A DNA stretch of 64,000 bases from Hyphococcus formosus. Its GTDB lineage: Bacteria > Pseudomonadota > Alphaproteobacteria > Caulobacterales > Parvularculaceae. Below the pieces are notes generated by a model. The model had not been told where the DNA came from, ran no database searches, and saw only the letters and a list, made by a program, of their open reading frames with translations. Positions 9,202-18,828 of this stretch are shown here, piece after piece. The stretch spans positions 2,542,001 through 2,606,000 of the forward strand of contig NZ_CP157210.1 of assembly GCF_046736345.1 (NCBI RefSeq). The letters run 5' to 3'. Position 1 is the stretch's first letter; every line of letters starts with the position of its first letter. Made by a program: the position numbers and the translations under genes.

Positions 9202-10650
9202 TCAGGCTTTGGGTTTTTCCACCACAAGAAAATAGATCGCTTCCATCGGATCAGAGATCACGGAAACTTTCGCTTCGGGGATTTCATGCGCCATCGCGCG
9301 CATTTCTTCTTCGTTGCGGAAATAGAGTGTCCAGTCAGTGATATATTCAAGCGGCCAAATCATCCCGGTCGGAAGATTATTCACGTTCCCTACAATGACC
9401 TGACCGCCGGGTTTCACAAAATCATAAAGACGTTTGATGAACCGCTGGGCGAGAAGCGGGTTCAGATAATCGACGAACCCTGATGAATAAATCACATCGT
9501 TATCCATAAACGCCGCATTGTCCGGCGACGGACGCAGCATTTCACGGAACGAAATATTGAGCCCGGTCACATTCAGCCGGTCACGGTCGGTCATCGTCGC
9601 AATGCGCTGATAGGCATAATCAAGAGCCGCCGGTTCCTGATCGACCAGATTCATCCGCCAACGGACATCATCCGGCGTGCCCGAAAGAATATCTTCCATT
9701 TCACGTGCAGGGCCACTGCCCACACTGGTGATGGTAAATTCATCGCCATTACCGCTGCGGCGGTCATTGGCGTAATCACAAACAAGGCTGGCGACCATCT
9801 CCATCCGGGTTATGATCGCCCGCGAGGCACTCATTCCCAAAAGATGCAGGAATTTTTCGGCAACGCTGTTGCCCTCCGGCTTTTGTTCATAGCCGTAATT
9901 CATGATCTGATAGTCACCGGGATAGCCTGCCGGTTTGAAATAACAGCGCGCCCAGCCGGGACCGGCCAACAACATCTGTGTCACGGTCCGCTCGGTATAG
10001 GATTTATATCCGATACGACGTTGTTTTTCATCGTGAATATCGGCAACGAGCGTATTGCCCTGCTGCACCAGGTCGAGCCATCCCGTCTCTGCCGAGGCCG
10101 CCAGATCGCGGGCAATATCGTTACGTTCGTCCTCGCTCAACCGGGCCTCAATCGGACCCACATATTTCTGAACCCGCAGGAGATAACCGCCGAGAAACGC
10201 CGCCGCATCCGCGCAGAAGGTTTTATAAGCAATGGGCGGCTCAAGAAGTTCGACCGGTGTCCGCGCTTCGCGGGCGAGAACACTCGCATTTTCCCGGATA
10301 AGCCAATCAAGGTCAAAACGGTTCGACTCGAGTTCGAAACCCGTTGTGACGATGCCGGTCCCTTTGCCGGACCGTGCTTTTCGTGCCGTACCCAGAAAAA
10401 GTTCACGGCCATGTTGCGTCAAACGCAACAATCCGTGTTCACCCGGTTCGGTTTCCGTTTCACCACTTTTCGATTTGACGTTGAAACATCCTGCCCCGCG
10501 CGAACTAATATTGTGCAGGTCATAAGTCTCATCTTCGAAAATTAGTCGGGGCGGATTGCCGCCAAATATTTCCGAAGCCTCGTATCGGCTGGGTCGAAAA
10601 AATCGTGCTTTACCCGCCGCACCGGAAAGATCTTCGTAAGTTTTCGACAT
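9202..10650 (-). CDS. PilZ-like domain fused to SAM-dependent methyltransferase
   Basis: A 482-residue protein. Residues about 15-110 look like a PilZ fold, with an N-x-S-x-x-G element (HNISSRGAG) and an ending like PilZ strands (GIVTTGFELES). The usual RxxxR is not exact (RPSR). A helical linker follows. The C-terminal half is a class I methyltransferase with motif I VGSGPARE, acidic residue in LVDQEPAALDYA, and IYSSGFVDYLN. The KPAGYPGDYQIMNYGYE segment resembles PhcB-type methyltransferases that make fatty-acid methyl ester signals. If PilZ is functional, cyclic-di-GMP could control methylation; that is inference. Confidence 0.75.
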   Translation of the reverse strand: MSKTYEDLSGAAGKARFFRPSRYEASEIFGGNPPRLIFEDETYDLHNISSRGAGCFNVKSKSGETETEPGEHGLLRLTQHGRELFLGTARKARSGKGTGIVTTGFELESNRFDLDWLIRENASVLAREARTPVELLEPPIAYKTFCADAAAFLGGYLLRVQKYVGPIEARLSEDERNDIARDLAASAETGWLDLVQQGNTLVADIHDEKQRRIGYKSYTERTVTQMLLAGPGWARCYFKPAGYPGDYQIMNYGYEQKPEGNSVAEKFLHLLGMSASRAIITRMEMVASLVCDYANDRRSGNGDEFTITSVGSGPAREMEDILSGTPDDVRWRMNLVDQEPAALDYAYQRIATMTDRDRLNVTGLNISFREMLRPSPDNAAFMDNDVIYSSGFVDYLNPLLAQRFIKRLYDFVKPGGQVIVGNVNNLPTGMIWPLEYITDWTLYFRNEEEMRAMAHEIPEAKVSVISDPMEAIYFLVVEKPKA

Positions 10651-10881
10651 ACGCCACCCGCGCTAAGAATTTGTCCCCGCAAAAATTAGTATGCCTAACG
10701 GAAAGTAAAGATCAATCGGTGCTTCCGCTTTGAAAGTCAAAAACAAATAGTTAATGGGCACTTTTTTTCTTGATGCGGATCAGTTTCGCGCTAAACGCGA
10801 GTACTGCTGACGATCACACATCGTCTTTTATCGTTAACTTCACCAATCGATCCTTCGATTCACAAAAGCGTCATTCAAAAT

Positions 10882-13323
10882 TTAGGCAGCGTCGTCGCCG
10901 ACAAGAATTTCTCTCTTGCCTGCGTGGTTCGCGGCTGAAATGACGCCTTCTTCTTCCATTCGTTCGATCAAGGTTGCTGCGCGGTTGTAGCCAATCTGCA
11001 AACGTCGCTGCACATATGATGTGGACGCCTTGCGGTCACGAAGAACCACCGCTACCGCGCGGTCATAAAGCGCGTCACCAGAATTGGTGTTGCCGCCAAT
11101 ATCAAAGCCGCCATCACCACCTTCGCCGTCTTCTTTCATTTCGGTGACCTCTTGAACATAGGTCGGTGCGCCCTGTTTCTTGAGGTGGTTAACAATCTTC
11201 TCGACTTCGTCATCAGAGACAAACGCACCGTGGACACGGCGAACACGCCCGCCACCCGCCATATGAAGCATGTCCCCCATGCCCAATAGCTGTTCAGCGC
11301 CCTGTTCACCAAGAATAGTACGACTGTCGATTTTCGACGTGACCTGGAATGAAATACGCGTCGGGAAGTTTGCCTTGATCGTACCGGTGATAACGTCAAC
11401 CGATGGGCGCTGCGTCGCCATAATAAGGTGAATACCCGCAGCACGGGCCATCTGCGCCAAGCGCTGAACCATGCCTTCGATGTCTTTCCCGGCGACCATC
11501 ATCAAATCGGCCACCTCGTCGATCACCACAACGATGAACGGCATCGGTTCGTATTCCAGCTCTTCAGTTTCATAAACCGCTTCGCCGGTTTCTTCGTCAT
11601 AACCCGTATGGACGGTACGGCTCAGGGTTTCGCCTGTCTCTTCGGCTTCAGCAACACGCGCGTTAAAGCCTTCGACATTCCGCACGCCAACTTTTGACAT
11701 GCGGCGATAGCGTTCTTCCATTTCGCGCACGGTCCACTTCAGCGCGACCACCGCTTTGCGCGGATCGGTCACCACAGGAGATAAAAGATGCGGGATACCC
11801 TCATAAACCGATAGTTCGAGCATTTTCGGATCGATCAGGATCAGTTTGCACTGCTCGGGCGATAATCGGTACAACAATGAGAGGATCATCGTATTGATCC
11901 CCACAGATTTACCGGAACCGGTTGTACCGGCGATCAGCAAGTGCGGCATCCGCGCGAGATCCGCAAATACCGGCTCGCCGCCAATCGACTTGCCGAGTGC
12001 AAGGGTCAGGTCACCGCGAGAGTTTTCATACTCGCCCGCACCCAATAGCTCGCGCAGGAAGACGACTTCGCGATCCTGGTTCGGAAGTTCTATACCAATT
12101 ACATTGCGGCCCGGAACCACCGCGACACGCGCCGCGACCGCACTCATCGACCGGGCGATATCATCGGCAAGACCAATCACGCGGGATGATTTGATCCCCG
12201 CGGCGGGTTCAAGTTCATAAAGGGTGACCACGGGACCCGGCCGAACATTGATAATTTCGCCGCGCACGCCGAAATCGCTAAGCACATTTTCGAGCATCCG
12301 CGCATTCTGTTCGAGTGCCTCGTCGGAAATGACAGTCTTTTTGGCCGGGTTTGGTTTTGCCAATAGATTGAGCGCTGGCAATTCGTAATTCCCCGCCGAG
12401 AAGACCGGCAAGTTTGGCTGCACTTCCCTGCGCTCACGACGGCTTTCTTTGTCCTTATGGCCTTTGCGAATGATCTTTCGCTTGCGCGCCGGTGCGACCA
12501 GCGCCGGTTCTGCGTCGCTGTCTTCTTCTACTTCTTCTGCCTCATCATCTTCGGCTTCTTCATAATCTTCATCTTCCAGTTCTTCCTCTTCTGCTTCCGC
12601 ACCGAAGAACCGCTCGTGCAGATCGAGAACGGAATCGCGAATAGCGATGGCAATGTCCTCTAGCGTCCACCACGCTTCGGCCAGCCGTTCGCGGGTTAAT
12701 CCGCAAAGGATAGAATAGGCCACCAGCGCCAGCATGGCGAAAAGACCACCGGCCAATGGCACGGCAAGTTTTTGACCAATGAACATGGCGAAAAGCGACG
12801 TCACACCGCCAAAGATAAAGTCGCCCAACAGACCGCCGGACCCAACCACATAGGGCCAATCTGCCGGTGCAGGCCAAGAGGCGATAAATGCCGCCCCAGC
12901 GAGAAGCGCAATCGGTGCCGCAATCAAGCGATGCCAAAAATCTGCAGGGGTTTCTTCGGGGGCCCCCTTCATCATCGCGAAAAAGCCCCAGATTGCCAAT
13001 GGCGCAATCAACAGGAATGCGCCGCCGCCAATCCACTGCAAGGAAAGATCTGCCGCAATCGCCCCAAGCGGCCCGCCCATATTTTGAACCTGCGCTGGCG
13101 TTGCAGTGTTCAACGAGGGATCAGAAATCGAAAAGGTCGCAAGCGCCACCATTAACCACACGCCGAGGACAATCATCGCAAGGCCACCGGCGCGCATCAT
13201 CACATTACGGAGAAACTCACGTAACCGGTCGGCGAATTCGGAGAACGGATCGCGTTGGCGGCCCCTCAGGCGACCTCCCTTGCGGTTTCCGTGGCGGGCG
13301 TAGGATCGGGATTCTCTAGACAT
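10882..13323 (-). CDS. ftsK: DNA translocase FtsK
   Basis: An 813-residue FtsK/SpoIIIE protein that pumps chromosomal DNA through the closing septum and activates XerCD dimer resolution. N-terminal hydrophobic spans (about residues 40-210) anchor it in the membrane. A very acidic linker follows (about residues 245-275). The motor has alpha and beta domains with Walker A AGTTGSGKSVGIN, Walker B FIVVVIDEVADLMM and the TRISFQVTSKIDSRTIL segment. The C-terminal gamma winged helix (YVQRRLQIGYNRAATLIERMEEEGV) reads KOPS sequences. It is shorter than E. coli FtsK because the linker is brief, as is normal in this class. Confidence 0.97.
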   Translation of the reverse strand: MSRESRSYARHGNRKGGRLRGRQRDPFSEFADRLREFLRNVMMRAGGLAMIVLGVWLMVALATFSISDPSLNTATPAQVQNMGGPLGAIAADLSLQWIGGGAFLLIAPLAIWGFFAMMKGAPEETPADFWHRLIAAPIALLAGAAFIASWPAPADWPYVVGSGGLLGDFIFGGVTSLFAMFIGQKLAVPLAGGLFAMLALVAYSILCGLTRERLAEAWWTLEDIAIAIRDSVLDLHERFFGAEAEEEELEDEDYEEAEDDEAEEVEEDSDAEPALVAPARKRKIIRKGHKDKESRRERREVQPNLPVFSAGNYELPALNLLAKPNPAKKTVISDEALEQNARMLENVLSDFGVRGEIINVRPGPVVTLYELEPAAGIKSSRVIGLADDIARSMSAVAARVAVVPGRNVIGIELPNQDREVVFLRELLGAGEYENSRGDLTLALGKSIGGEPVFADLARMPHLLIAGTTGSGKSVGINTMILSLLYRLSPEQCKLILIDPKMLELSVYEGIPHLLSPVVTDPRKAVVALKWTVREMEERYRRMSKVGVRNVEGFNARVAEAEETGETLSRTVHTGYDEETGEAVYETEELEYEPMPFIVVVIDEVADLMMVAGKDIEGMVQRLAQMARAAGIHLIMATQRPSVDVITGTIKANFPTRISFQVTSKIDSRTILGEQGAEQLLGMGDMLHMAGGGRVRRVHGAFVSDDEVEKIVNHLKKQGAPTYVQEVTEMKEDGEGGDGGFDIGGNTNSGDALYDRAVAVVLRDRKASTSYVQRRLQIGYNRAATLIERMEEEGVISAANHAGKREILVGDDAA

Positions 13324-13400
13324 GTCGAAACGTATTTACCGAACTGCGAAAGATGAGATTGGAGTTTGGCATTTATCGTTAACAAAAGGGTTAACGGCTT
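13324..13400. promoter_or_regulatory. ftsK upstream gap with three TTAA half-sites
   Basis: The 77-bp gap between ftsK and the co-oriented ammonium transporter gene has TTAA at 13379-13382 and 13391-13394, and a third at 13401-13404 that overlaps the transporter stop codon. Their spacings are 8 and 6 nt rather than the 7 of a full CtrA box. They may be degenerate CtrA sites or chance in an AT-rich spacer. Confidence 0.25.
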
Positions 13401-14672
13401 TTAACCATTAGCGTTGTTGGGGCTTGCCTGTTCTTCGAGGGAGATACTGCGCACGCCAATTGTATATTTCAGCGCAACCCAGATCAGAAGGCTCATGGCG
13501 AAGGAAAAACCGGCAATGGCGGCAATGCTCAGGAGCTGCCCCCTGAGCCAGACATCTTCATTGACCCAGAACGCAATCAAAACGCCCCAAAGGCCACATA
13601 ATAGATGGGTCGGCACCGCAAGGCCCGCATCGTCAATACGATACCGGTCAAAGAAAGGCGGGGTGACTGTGACAATGACCCCGCCCACCGCGCCGATCAT
13701 CGCCGCTTGCCAAACCGCTGGCCCAAAGGGTTCAGCGGAAATCGAGACGATCCCGGCAATGGCACCGGTCATCGCCGAAACCAGCCCCGTGCGCTTATAG
13801 ACCGTTTGCGTCAACACCATTGCGGCGAGCGATCCGCCAGCCATCGCGATCATCGCATTGGAAAACAAAATGCCGAGAGAAATTGCAGCCTCGACATTTG
13901 AATAGGAGCCAGACAATCCGGCAATCACCACGGTCAAAGCGGTGACCGCCAAAAGCGTACCAAATGCAGAAAGCGGTAAAGCGGTGGAAACCGCGGGTCG
14001 GCCCGGCCCCTGACTATAGCGGCCATTGCGCGGTCCAACGACCATCACGGCCGCAAGCCCCGCCGCACCGGCAGCAACATGAATTGCGGCGGCACCGCCA
14101 ATGTCATGGAAACTCCATTCGGAAGCGAAATAACCCCCGCCCCATATCCAGCTTGCAGTGATCGGATAAATCAACACCGACCAGATGAACGCAAAAAACA
14201 AAAACGGCCACAGCCGCACACGCTCAGACACCGCCGAGGAAACGATCATGGTGCCGAAAGCGGCCAGAACCATATGAAAGAACCAGAACGCCCCCGCCGA
14301 ATAGCCCAGCGCCGCCGGTTCATCATCTATCGGGGACCATGGCCTGAACTCACCAAGGAAACCATTCGTTTCGATACTAAAAAGAAGGTGATAACCACTC
14401 AGCCAAAAGGCGAATGCCGATAAAGCAACGGCCCCGATCGTCCGAAGGCAAACCGCCGGCGCATTCAGGGTCCGTGACAGGCCAATATCGCGCAACGCAA
14501 AACCTGCAATCGCCACGAGGCCAGCCAGACCGCCAATCATCAAGAGCCCGCTATCGAGCAAATATCGGGTCACATCGCTCGCCGGGCCCATATCCGTTGC
14601 CAGGGTTTGGGCAGACGCCATGCTGGGCAACAACAGGGCGGCGAAGATCAAGGACAGGCATTTCCGGCGCAT
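13401..14672 (-). CDS. Ammonium transporter (Amt family)
   Basis: A 423-residue Amt/MEP/Rh channel. It starts with a cleavable signal peptide (MRRKCLSLIFAALLLPSMASA), as common in bacterial Amt, and then has about eleven membrane spans. Family marks include FWFFHMVLAAFGTMIVSSAVSERV, IWGGGYFASEWSFHDIGGAAAIHVAAGAAGLAAVMVVGPR (first pore His region) and THLLCGLWGVLIAFWV (second pore His). It moves ammonium/ammonia across the inner membrane. No PII gene (glnK) is adjacent, so the usual partner must be elsewhere. ATG 14672 is preferred over 14693 because it places the signal peptide at the N-terminus. Confidence 0.92.
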   Translation of the reverse strand: MRRKCLSLIFAALLLPSMASAQTLATDMGPASDVTRYLLDSGLLMIGGLAGLVAIAGFALRDIGLSRTLNAPAVCLRTIGAVALSAFAFWLSGYHLLFSIETNGFLGEFRPWSPIDDEPAALGYSAGAFWFFHMVLAAFGTMIVSSAVSERVRLWPFLFFAFIWSVLIYPITASWIWGGGYFASEWSFHDIGGAAAIHVAAGAAGLAAVMVVGPRNGRYSQGPGRPAVSTALPLSAFGTLLAVTALTVVIAGLSGSYSNVEAAISLGILFSNAMIAMAGGSLAAMVLTQTVYKRTGLVSAMTGAIAGIVSISAEPFGPAVWQAAMIGAVGGVIVTVTPPFFDRYRIDDAGLAVPTHLLCGLWGVLIAFWVNEDVWLRGQLLSIAAIAGFSFAMSLLIWVALKYTIGVRSISLEEQASPNNANG

Positions 14673-14824
14673 AGGCCATTCTCCATCAGTCAATGCTTCA
14701 TTGTCCTAAGAGTGTTTCCAAATCTGTAAAAGCGCCCGGAATTTGCGCCAAGCCCCGTTTTCGGGCCATACGCCGCATCCCAAGACCAGTAGACGCCAGC
14801 AGGCGGAAAGGCGAAACTGCGCCC

Positions 14825-16066
14825 ATGACACAATCATTCGACATTGCGATTGTTGGCGGTGGCCTCGCGGGGGGCTTGGCTGCGCTTGCCTTTGCTTCAA
14901 AAGACTTTAGCTGCGCGATCATTGACGCTGGCGACCCCAAAAAAATGCGAACGGCTGGATTTGATGGTCGAACAACCGCGATCTCCTATGCTTCGGCGCG
15001 AGTCTTTCGTCGCCTCGACCTGTGGGACCAGATCGCACCCCATGCGGAACCGATCCGGGATATTCTGGTCACCGATGGCCGGGCCAAATCGCGCTTCGAT
15101 GAAGGCACGGTATCGAGCTTTCATTTGCATTTCGACAGCCGGGAACTGGGCGATGACCAACCATTGGGCTTTATCGTTGAGAACCGGATCTTGCGGAATG
15201 TGATGTTCGACGCCATCGCCACCCATGACAACATCACCCTCATCGCCCCCGCAAAACGTAACGCAACCCAGTTTGACAGCGCCCGCGCCGTTGTAACGCT
15301 TGAAGACGGACAAGAAATTGTCGCCGCCTTGGTGGTCGCCGCCGATGGGCGCATGTCATCGCTAAGGGCGGAAGCCAATATCAAAACCAATCAATGGCGC
15401 TATCGCCAAACCGGTATTGTTGCGACGGTCGCCCATGAACGCCCCCACGAAGGTGTCGCGCAGGAATTTTTCTTACCGGCCGGGCCTTTTGCAATCTTGC
15501 CGATGACGGAGAACCGGTCGTCGCTTGTCTGGACCGAAAAATCCGACGCCGCCGACGCCTATATGCGCCTTGATGATGATAAATTCCGTATCGAGATTGA
15601 AAATCGTTTTGGTGAATATCTCGGCGCGCTTGAACCCGCTGGCCCGCGCTGGTCATATCCATTGGCCTTTACCCTTGCGCAAAGTTATGTCGCCCCGCGC
15701 CTTGCGTTAATCGGCGATGCGGCCCACGCCATTCACCCGATTGCCGGTCAAGGGTTCAATCTCGGCGTAAAAGATATCGCGGCCCTTGTCGATGTCATCA
15801 CCGAAGGCCGCGATGTTGGTTTGGATATCGGCGCGCTGACCGTATTACAAAACTATCAGCAATGGCGTCGATTTGATTCCGCCGCCCTCGCTCTTGGTAC
15901 GGATCTTTTAAATCGTCTGTTCTCAAATGATTTTACGCCCTTGCGGATCGCACGGGATATCGGCATGGGCGCGGTCAATTCAATCGCGCCGCTTAGAACC
16001 TTTTTCATGCGACAAGCCGGTGCCGATATGGGCACATTGCCAAGCCTGATGGCGCGCGAGACCTAA
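14825..16066 (+). CDS. UbiH/UbiF/COQ6-type FAD-dependent hydroxylase
   Basis: A 413-residue flavoprotein monooxygenase of the ubiquinone-biosynthesis hydroxylase family. The Rossmann FAD motif DIAIVGGGLAGGLAALAF opens the protein. The middle signature RMSSLRAEANI (the DG..S..R element) and the C-terminal FAD motif LIGDAAHAIHPIAGQGFNLG are both intact. It hydroxylates the ring of the ubiquinone precursor with O2 and NAD(P)H. Which ring position (UbiH, UbiF or the broader UbiL/UbiM) cannot be told. ATG 14825 is used since the FAD fold begins four residues later. The M24 peptidase gene starts 13 bp downstream, suggesting an operon. Confidence 0.9.
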   Translation: MTQSFDIAIVGGGLAGGLAALAFASKDFSCAIIDAGDPKKMRTAGFDGRTTAISYASARVFRRLDLWDQIAPHAEPIRDILVTDGRAKSRFDEGTVSSFHLHFDSRELGDDQPLGFIVENRILRNVMFDAIATHDNITLIAPAKRNATQFDSARAVVTLEDGQEIVAALVVAADGRMSSLRAEANIKTNQWRYRQTGIVATVAHERPHEGVAQEFFLPAGPFAILPMTENRSSLVWTEKSDAADAYMRLDDDKFRIEIENRFGEYLGALEPAGPRWSYPLAFTLAQSYVAPRLALIGDAAHAIHPIAGQGFNLGVKDIAALVDVITEGRDVGLDIGALTVLQNYQQWRRFDSAALALGTDLLNRLFSNDFTPLRIARDIGMGAVNSIAPLRTFFMRQAGADMGTLPSLMARET

Positions 16067-16079
16067 ACTGGGGAGATCA

Positions 16080-17327
16080 ATGATGCGACTAACCAAACGG
16101 GAACTTATCAAAGTAACGGGGTTCGCGGGCATCGCCGCTGCGACCGGCACCCAGGCGGCGAATGCCGCGCCACGAACCGACATGGCAGCTGGCGCAAAGC
16201 CGATCACCGCTGATGAACGCCGCACACGGATCGAAAAAGTACAGGGCTTGATGCGCGATCAGGGCATCAGCGCGCTCTTGCTCGATGCGGGTTCCGCAAT
16301 GGTCTATTTCACCGGCATCAATTGGTGGCGATCAGAGCGCTTGACGGGCGTCATTATCCCGGCGGATGGAGAAATCGCGGTTGTCACGCCCTATTTCGAA
16401 GAGCCGTCCATTCGGGAAAGCCTCATGGTTGGTGATGACGTGCGCACCTGGCACGAACATGAAAGCCCGTTTGAATTGGTGGCCGGCATTCTAAAAGACC
16501 GTGGTCTGACGAAGGGCAAGCTCGCGATTGAGGATACGGTCCGGCACTTTATTGTTGATGGTGTCGCAAAGGCCGCCCCGGAATTTGAGATCGTTTCCGG
16601 ACATGACGTCACCTTGGGCGTTCGGCTTTATAAATCACCTGCTGAATTGGCGCTGATGCAAATTGCAAATAACATCACCCTTGCGGCCTATAAGCATGTC
16701 CATTCAAAAATTGAAGCGGGCATGTCGCAACAGGATATTTCAGCCCTGATGAGCGCTACCACGGCCCAGCTTGGCGGCGCAGTTTCATTTTCGATGGCAC
16801 TGATTGGCGAGTCCAGCGCCTATCCGCACGGATCGAACAAACCTCAGACGGTTCAGGAAGAGTCTATCATCCTGATGGATTGTGGATGTTCCGTACACGA
16901 CTATCAATCGGACATTTCGCGGACTTGGGTCTTTGGCGAACCGACCGCCAAACAGCGCAAGGTCTGGAACACCGTCAAGCAAGGGCAGGAATTAGCGCTT
17001 GAAACCGCCCAGCTCGGCGTTAGCGCGGGCACTGTTGATGATGTGGTTCGCCGCTATTACGAAGCCGAAGGGTTTGGGCCGGGTTATAAAACACCGGGCC
17101 TTCCGCACCGTCTCGGCCATGGGATCGGCATGGACGTGCATGAGCCAGTTAATTTCGTTCATGGCGAGGAAAAACCGCTCGCGCCCGGCATGTGTTTTTC
17201 AAACGAGCCGGGGATTTATCTGTTCGGGGAGTTCGGCGTGCGATTGGAGGATTGCCTTTACATGACCGAAGACGGGCCGAAGCTCTTTACGGACCTGTCT
17301 CCCTCGATCGACGCGCCGTTTGGCTAG
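16080..17327 (+). CDS. Exported M24-family metallopeptidase (Xaa-Pro aminopeptidase-like)
   Basis: A 415-residue M24 (pita-bread) peptidase. Residues 1-30 resemble a Tat or Sec signal (LTKRELIKVTGFAGIAAATG, ending in A-A-N-A-A). The creatinase-like N-domain occupies about residues 45-175. The catalytic domain shows all five metal ligands in order: Asp in ILMDCGCSVHDYQ, Asp in SDISRTW, His in HRLGHGIGMDVHE, Glu in FSNEPGIY and Glu in GVRLEDCLYMTE. It is predicted to cleave Xaa-Pro dipeptides in the periplasm. The leader has KR rather than RR, so the Tat call is tentative. Confidence 0.88.
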   Translation: MMRLTKRELIKVTGFAGIAAATGTQAANAAPRTDMAAGAKPITADERRTRIEKVQGLMRDQGISALLLDAGSAMVYFTGINWWRSERLTGVIIPADGEIAVVTPYFEEPSIRESLMVGDDVRTWHEHESPFELVAGILKDRGLTKGKLAIEDTVRHFIVDGVAKAAPEFEIVSGHDVTLGVRLYKSPAELALMQIANNITLAAYKHVHSKIEAGMSQQDISALMSATTAQLGGAVSFSMALIGESSAYPHGSNKPQTVQEESIILMDCGCSVHDYQSDISRTWVFGEPTAKQRKVWNTVKQGQELALETAQLGVSAGTVDDVVRRYYEAEGFGPGYKTPGLPHRLGHGIGMDVHEPVNFVHGEEKPLAPGMCFSNEPGIYLFGEFGVRLEDCLYMTEDGPKLFTDLSPSIDAPFG

Positions 17328-17457
17328 GGAAACCACACCGGTTACCCTACGGACGTTCTTTGTAGGTCGGTTTGGCGGTTTGACAGAGCGATAAAAATCG
17401 CTAGCGCGCATATGCAGTTGCTGATAATAATCTCCGTCGGGCGGAGGGGAGGTTTTT

Positions 17458-18219
17458 ATGGCAACCACGGCACGGGTATCGTCTTTAGGGCGATCACAGT
17501 TTTACCTATATATGTCGCTTGGCCTATTGGCGACGGCGATCCTTGGGTTTTTCAATACCTATATCCAACCGCTCGCACTTGGCACCTTTAAAGGCCAAAC
17601 GATCTTACATATTCATGGCGCGGTTTTCTTTGGGTGGTTTATCTTTTACGCCGTTCAAAACTGGCTGGTAGCGAGCGGCCGGACGCGTATTCATCGCGAA
17701 GTCGGTTTATTGGGCATAGCGCTTGCGACTGCAATGTTCTTTACGGTGATGATCACCACGACTATCCGCATCAATTATTTTGAAGCTCTCGGTTTTGGCG
17801 AACAGATTCGAATTTTCAGTTGGGTGCAGGTCGGCGGTATTCTTTTCTTCATAAGCCTTTTCACGCTTGCGATCCTGTCTATTCGCAACCCTGAAACCCA
17901 TAAACGCCTGATGTTATTGGCGACAATATCTTTGATGGACGCGCCTATTGCGCGCATTCTGGCCCTGTTTTTATTGCCGCCCCCACCGCCCGGCTTTATC
18001 GGGCCGCCGCCGGTCATGGCGGCCGTCATTGGCGGGCTTGGTGCATGTGTGTTTCTGATTTGGGCGGTTATTCATGATTGGCGCACAAGGGGCCGACCGC
18101 ATTCGGTCTATTTATATGGTGGCGCGGCCTTTATTCTTCTTCAGCTCACCCGCATTCCCATCAGCGAAACAGGAATGTGGATGAAAATCTCAACGATGAT
18201 CGGAAATCTCGGCCATTAG
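17458..18219 (+). CDS. Integral membrane protein of unknown function
   Basis: A 253-residue protein with about seven hydrophobic spans: LYMSLGLLATAILGFFNTYI, ILHIHGAVFFGWFIFYAVQNWL, VGLLGIALATAMFFTVMIT, GGILFFISLFTLAILSI, a span near DAPIARILALFLL, AAVIGGLGACVFLIWAV and VYLYGGAAFILLQL. Conserved-looking polar residues within spans (HIHGAVFF; NPETHKRLMLLA) might bind a cofactor or ion, but I recognise no family. GGAGGGGAGG lies just upstream of ATG 17458. Its 3' end overlaps the convergent aspartic-protease gene by 4 bp. Confidence 0.7.
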   Translation: MATTARVSSLGRSQFYLYMSLGLLATAILGFFNTYIQPLALGTFKGQTILHIHGAVFFGWFIFYAVQNWLVASGRTRIHREVGLLGIALATAMFFTVMITTTIRINYFEALGFGEQIRIFSWVQVGGILFFISLFTLAILSIRNPETHKRLMLLATISLMDAPIARILALFLLPPPPPGFIGPPPVMAAVIGGLGACVFLIWAVIHDWRTRGRPHSVYLYGGAAFILLQLTRIPISETGMWMKISTMIGNLGH

Positions 18220-18743
18220 CCGCGCAGAACCAGTTCGCCTTTGCGCGCTTCAACGCTTTCAAGACGTGAAAGATAACTCATGCCCAATAGATTGATGTTG
18301 AGCTGGTCGTCTTTCAGGATAAAGGCTTTGACCCCTTGAATGCGAAGGCCGTCAATGTCGATCTCATCAATCGTTACAAACGCCGCTTTGGTTTCGCCAT
18401 TTGCCGTATGCACCGGATAGGTATAGTCCGTCCACGATGTATAAATGCCGGCGGCGCGGGCATCGCTATCACGGAGCGCGACATAGCTTGCACCGGTATC
18501 GACCAAAAATTTAGCGGGCCGTTGATTGACCGCTGCGTCCACATAAAATTGCTGATCCGGTGATGCTTTAATCCGGATTTCATCACCCCAATGGGAAACC
18601 CGGTTTACCTGCGGTTCTGGTGATTGCAGGCTCGCGGCGCGCGCAGGGGTTTTTGGCTGAGCCGATAGGCGCGCCTCAAAAACCCGCGGTGCCGCAATGG
18701 CTGTCGCGACAATAATAGCAGCAGCAATAATTTCGGTACGCAT
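18216..18743 (-). CDS. Retropepsin-like aspartic protease (clan AA, TIGR02281-type)
   Basis: A 175-residue protein with an N-terminal hydrophobic segment (MRTEIIAAAIIVATAIAAP) that acts as membrane anchor or signal. A single retropepsin domain follows (residues about 65-170) with the active-site motif FLVDTGASYVALRD, where D-T-G is catalytic, and the flap-like region TANGETKAAFVTIDEIDIDG. The closing LLGMSYLSRLESVEARKGELVLRG is typical of the TIGR02281 group, widespread in alphaproteobacteria. Such proteases act as homodimers in the periplasm; substrates are mostly unknown. Confidence 0.88.
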   Translation of the reverse strand: MRTEIIAAAIIVATAIAAPRVFEARLSAQPKTPARAASLQSPEPQVNRVSHWGDEIRIKASPDQQFYVDAAVNQRPAKFLVDTGASYVALRDSDARAAGIYTSWTDYTYPVHTANGETKAAFVTIDEIDIDGLRIQGVKAFILKDDQLNINLLGMSYLSRLESVEARKGELVLRG

Positions 18744-18828
18744 GTTCGTCCCTTCACTTCAGGGACTATATAAACAACTCTTTATTTCAGCTTTTTCTGC
18801 GCTTTAGTTCAAATTCGACCGTTTCGAA

